From contig NW_013654200.1 in the NCBI RefSeq assembly GCF_000499385.1, positions 1 through 22,597 of the forward strand: a stretch of DNA of 22,597 nucleotides, written 5' to 3'. Below, in pieces: positions 20,975-22,597 of this stretch. The stretch is from Eimeria necatrix (lineage: Eukaryota; Apicomplexa; Conoidasida; Eucoccidiorida; Eimeriidae). The stretch's first letter is position 1, and each line of letters opens with the position of its first letter. The notes beneath the pieces were generated by a model. The model ran no database searches and was not told the origin of the DNA. It worked only from the letters and a program-made list of their open reading frames with translations. The position numbers and the translations under genes are program-made.

Positions 20975-21000
20975 ATTCTCGATAGGTATTCTCGATAGGT
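20975..21000. repeat. perfect 13-base tandem duplication
   Basis: ATTCTCGATAGGT occurs at 20975-20987 and immediately again at 20988-21000, without mismatch. A perfect head-to-tail 13-base copy is unlikely by chance and suggests a recent slippage event. No frame or site around it suggests a function. Confidence 0.88.
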
Positions 21001-22597
21001 TGTGGTCCTCTTTTGCCCTTTCCGGGTATATTGAATATTGGCGCTGCTTTGCTGACAGCCTGTGCATTAACTCAACTTCAGTCTAGATCATCGAAAGGCG
21101 CAGTTCCCAAGCCTGGTTTCCCAGAAAGTACGTCGAATGTTTGAGAAAAAGGACTCTGGCGTGTTTCGATGCTTTCTTCCGTGATTGAGAGCTGAAAGAA
21201 TTGCCTGAATTCATCCGTAATCAGAATGTGCGTCGCAATGGGTACCAAGCAACAAGACGTTATCCGCTATAACCCAAGATGATGAAGATTTTGTTTCTCG
21301 GACGTACTGATTGCACGTCACGCTCTGTTTTTATGAAAGTTGATGTTGCTGTTCAAATCTGATTTCTTTCCCTTTAAACAAAATTTCAAAATAGCAAACG
21401 AACAAAAGTAACTTTGGCAAAGAGACCACTGCGACAAAGCTGAGCTGTAATGTGCTCTGATTGGTATATAAAAACCGAATGAGCAATGCCGACCTGTATC
21501 TATTGTATGCAATTGTGCCACAGCATTTCCTTACTGTTTTGTAGGGACGAGGGGCCTTCAGAAGCACGTTTTATGTGCTCAACCACAGAACTGCCGCGAT
21601 ATGTTTTAGAAAGGGTCATTGCGCATTCCATCGCACGTGCTGCGTTCAGCTAGCAAGCTTTTAAATAGTGTTTCAAATCTAAATCTTAGCCTGTTTCTTC
21701 TATTGCTGTGAGTCCGCCTGCAAATAGCGGTTGATGCAGGGCTTTGTGCTCGAGGTACACGGCGATAAGCTAGTAAGCCGCATGCTGTGAGGACTCATAT
21801 ATCACGCAGCCAGCGTGGCGCGTGAGACAACAGACACATGCAGTATCAAAGGAAGCGCCAGAAGCCTGTTTGCTGTCAGCAATCATTTCTCAAAAGTGCG
21901 TGAGTTCCGCAGTCTGCACTATTCAAAAGGCAAGAAACATCGGACACAAGAACAGTCTGCCCCATTTTTATTATTTGCGCATTCTTGAAGAAACATTCAG
22001 GAAAATTCATTCATGTTTTTTTAAGGGGAAATTGAATCTCCGTAGCCGCTCGTGACTAAAATAGAATTTGGATAGAAGCGGACAGCAGATATCTGGGCTG
22101 GAAAGATTTATTGAGCATTGTAAAGTTGTAAAATGGACCTAGCACCCAAGCGAATGCACCCGCAGTGTTACCAAACGCATCATGCTTTGCTTTGCTGCAG
22201 ATGTCAGTGTGCCATTTCCATTCTATCGTACTGCAGCGATTTTTGCTGATCCAAACTGTTCCTGCTACCCATGGCAAACGGCGCGGAACGTGGGAAAGAC
22301 GATTTCCTCACAAATCGTCGGGTGCGTAGTTACTGCCTCTCCAGAAGAAATCTGGAGGCTCAGATTAGCGACAAGCGAAGCAACGTCTCTGGCGAGATTG
22401 ATCCGCATACCTGCGTTAGAAGCTATGTTGTGCGACAGCATTGTATGGCAGTATGTTAATGCTTTTTTTTTGAATCGCCGTCGTAGAATTATGCTGAGCA
22501 ATGCCAACCCACGCCGCCATAAATGCGCACAATTATCCTGCAGTGTGCAGCAGCAACTGTGTCATATACATCAACGAGGCACTGAGCAAAATGCAGT

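Larger units (their letters stand above)
20247..22597. other. no recognisable gene
   Basis: Frames are few and short: minus 20228-20599 (123 codons), 21318-21567 and 22056-22507; plus 21822-22055. None is recognised. Simple-sequence features are a (TG)7 run at 20809-20822 and a nine-T run at 22463-22471. From about 20600 to 21317 there is no frame of 60 codons on either strand. Confidence 0.45.

Noticed and set aside
1..22597. Prokaryotic or phage operon, CRISPR array, or transposase/reverse transcriptase gene
   Set aside because: There are no long collinear frames, no regularly spaced direct repeats with unique spacers, and no recognisable catalytic motif in any frame I read.

Overview
The window is best read as eukaryotic, gene-poor DNA. 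G+C is roughly 45% (estimated by eye on sample lines) and CpG is not visibly depleted. There are no operon-like runs of long reading frames, no ribosome binding sites paired with coding regions, and no tRNA, rRNA, CRISPR array or mobile-element gene that I recognise. Reading frames of about 60-160 codons are spread evenly over both strands at about the density expected from random sequence of this composition. No protein family was identified anywhere. A unicellular eukaryote is the most economical guess. A surplus of the octamer TGCATGCA and its 7-base core, a motif known as a cis-element in apicomplexan parasites, makes a coccidian-type genome a reasonable but unproven idea.

Layout: 1-3803 holds nothing that looks like a gene, and 1666-3803 lacks any reading frame of 60 codons or more on either strand. 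3804-11725 holds scattered short open stretches, some next to splice-like signals, none recognisable. 11119-11725 is open in several frames, and one of them starts with a signal-peptide-like segment. 12022-12447 is an old tandem duplication of a roughly 210-base unit, about 74% identical between copies, with no coding-type substitution pattern. 15217-15850 is the best coding candidate: a 190-residue basic, cysteine-rich unknown protein, overlapped at its 5' end by a different frame with an even better signal peptide followed by a GTGAGT donor-like site. 16148-16621 on the minus strand is a second, weaker unknown reading frame.

The clearest non-random structure is made of repeats. There is a near-perfect 25-base inverted repeat with a 9-base loop at 16732-16790, whose loop also pairs with the foot of the stem. 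There is a 24-base unit repeated three times at 19909-19980, followed by two adjacent hairpins at 20151-20246. Two small perfect local duplications lie at 4169-4206 and 20975-21000.

Because no gene is identified with confidence, nothing can be said about genes working together. If the two best reading frames are real, they are convergent: the plus-strand frame ends at 15850 and the minus-strand frame ends at 16148, leaving about 300 bases between them.
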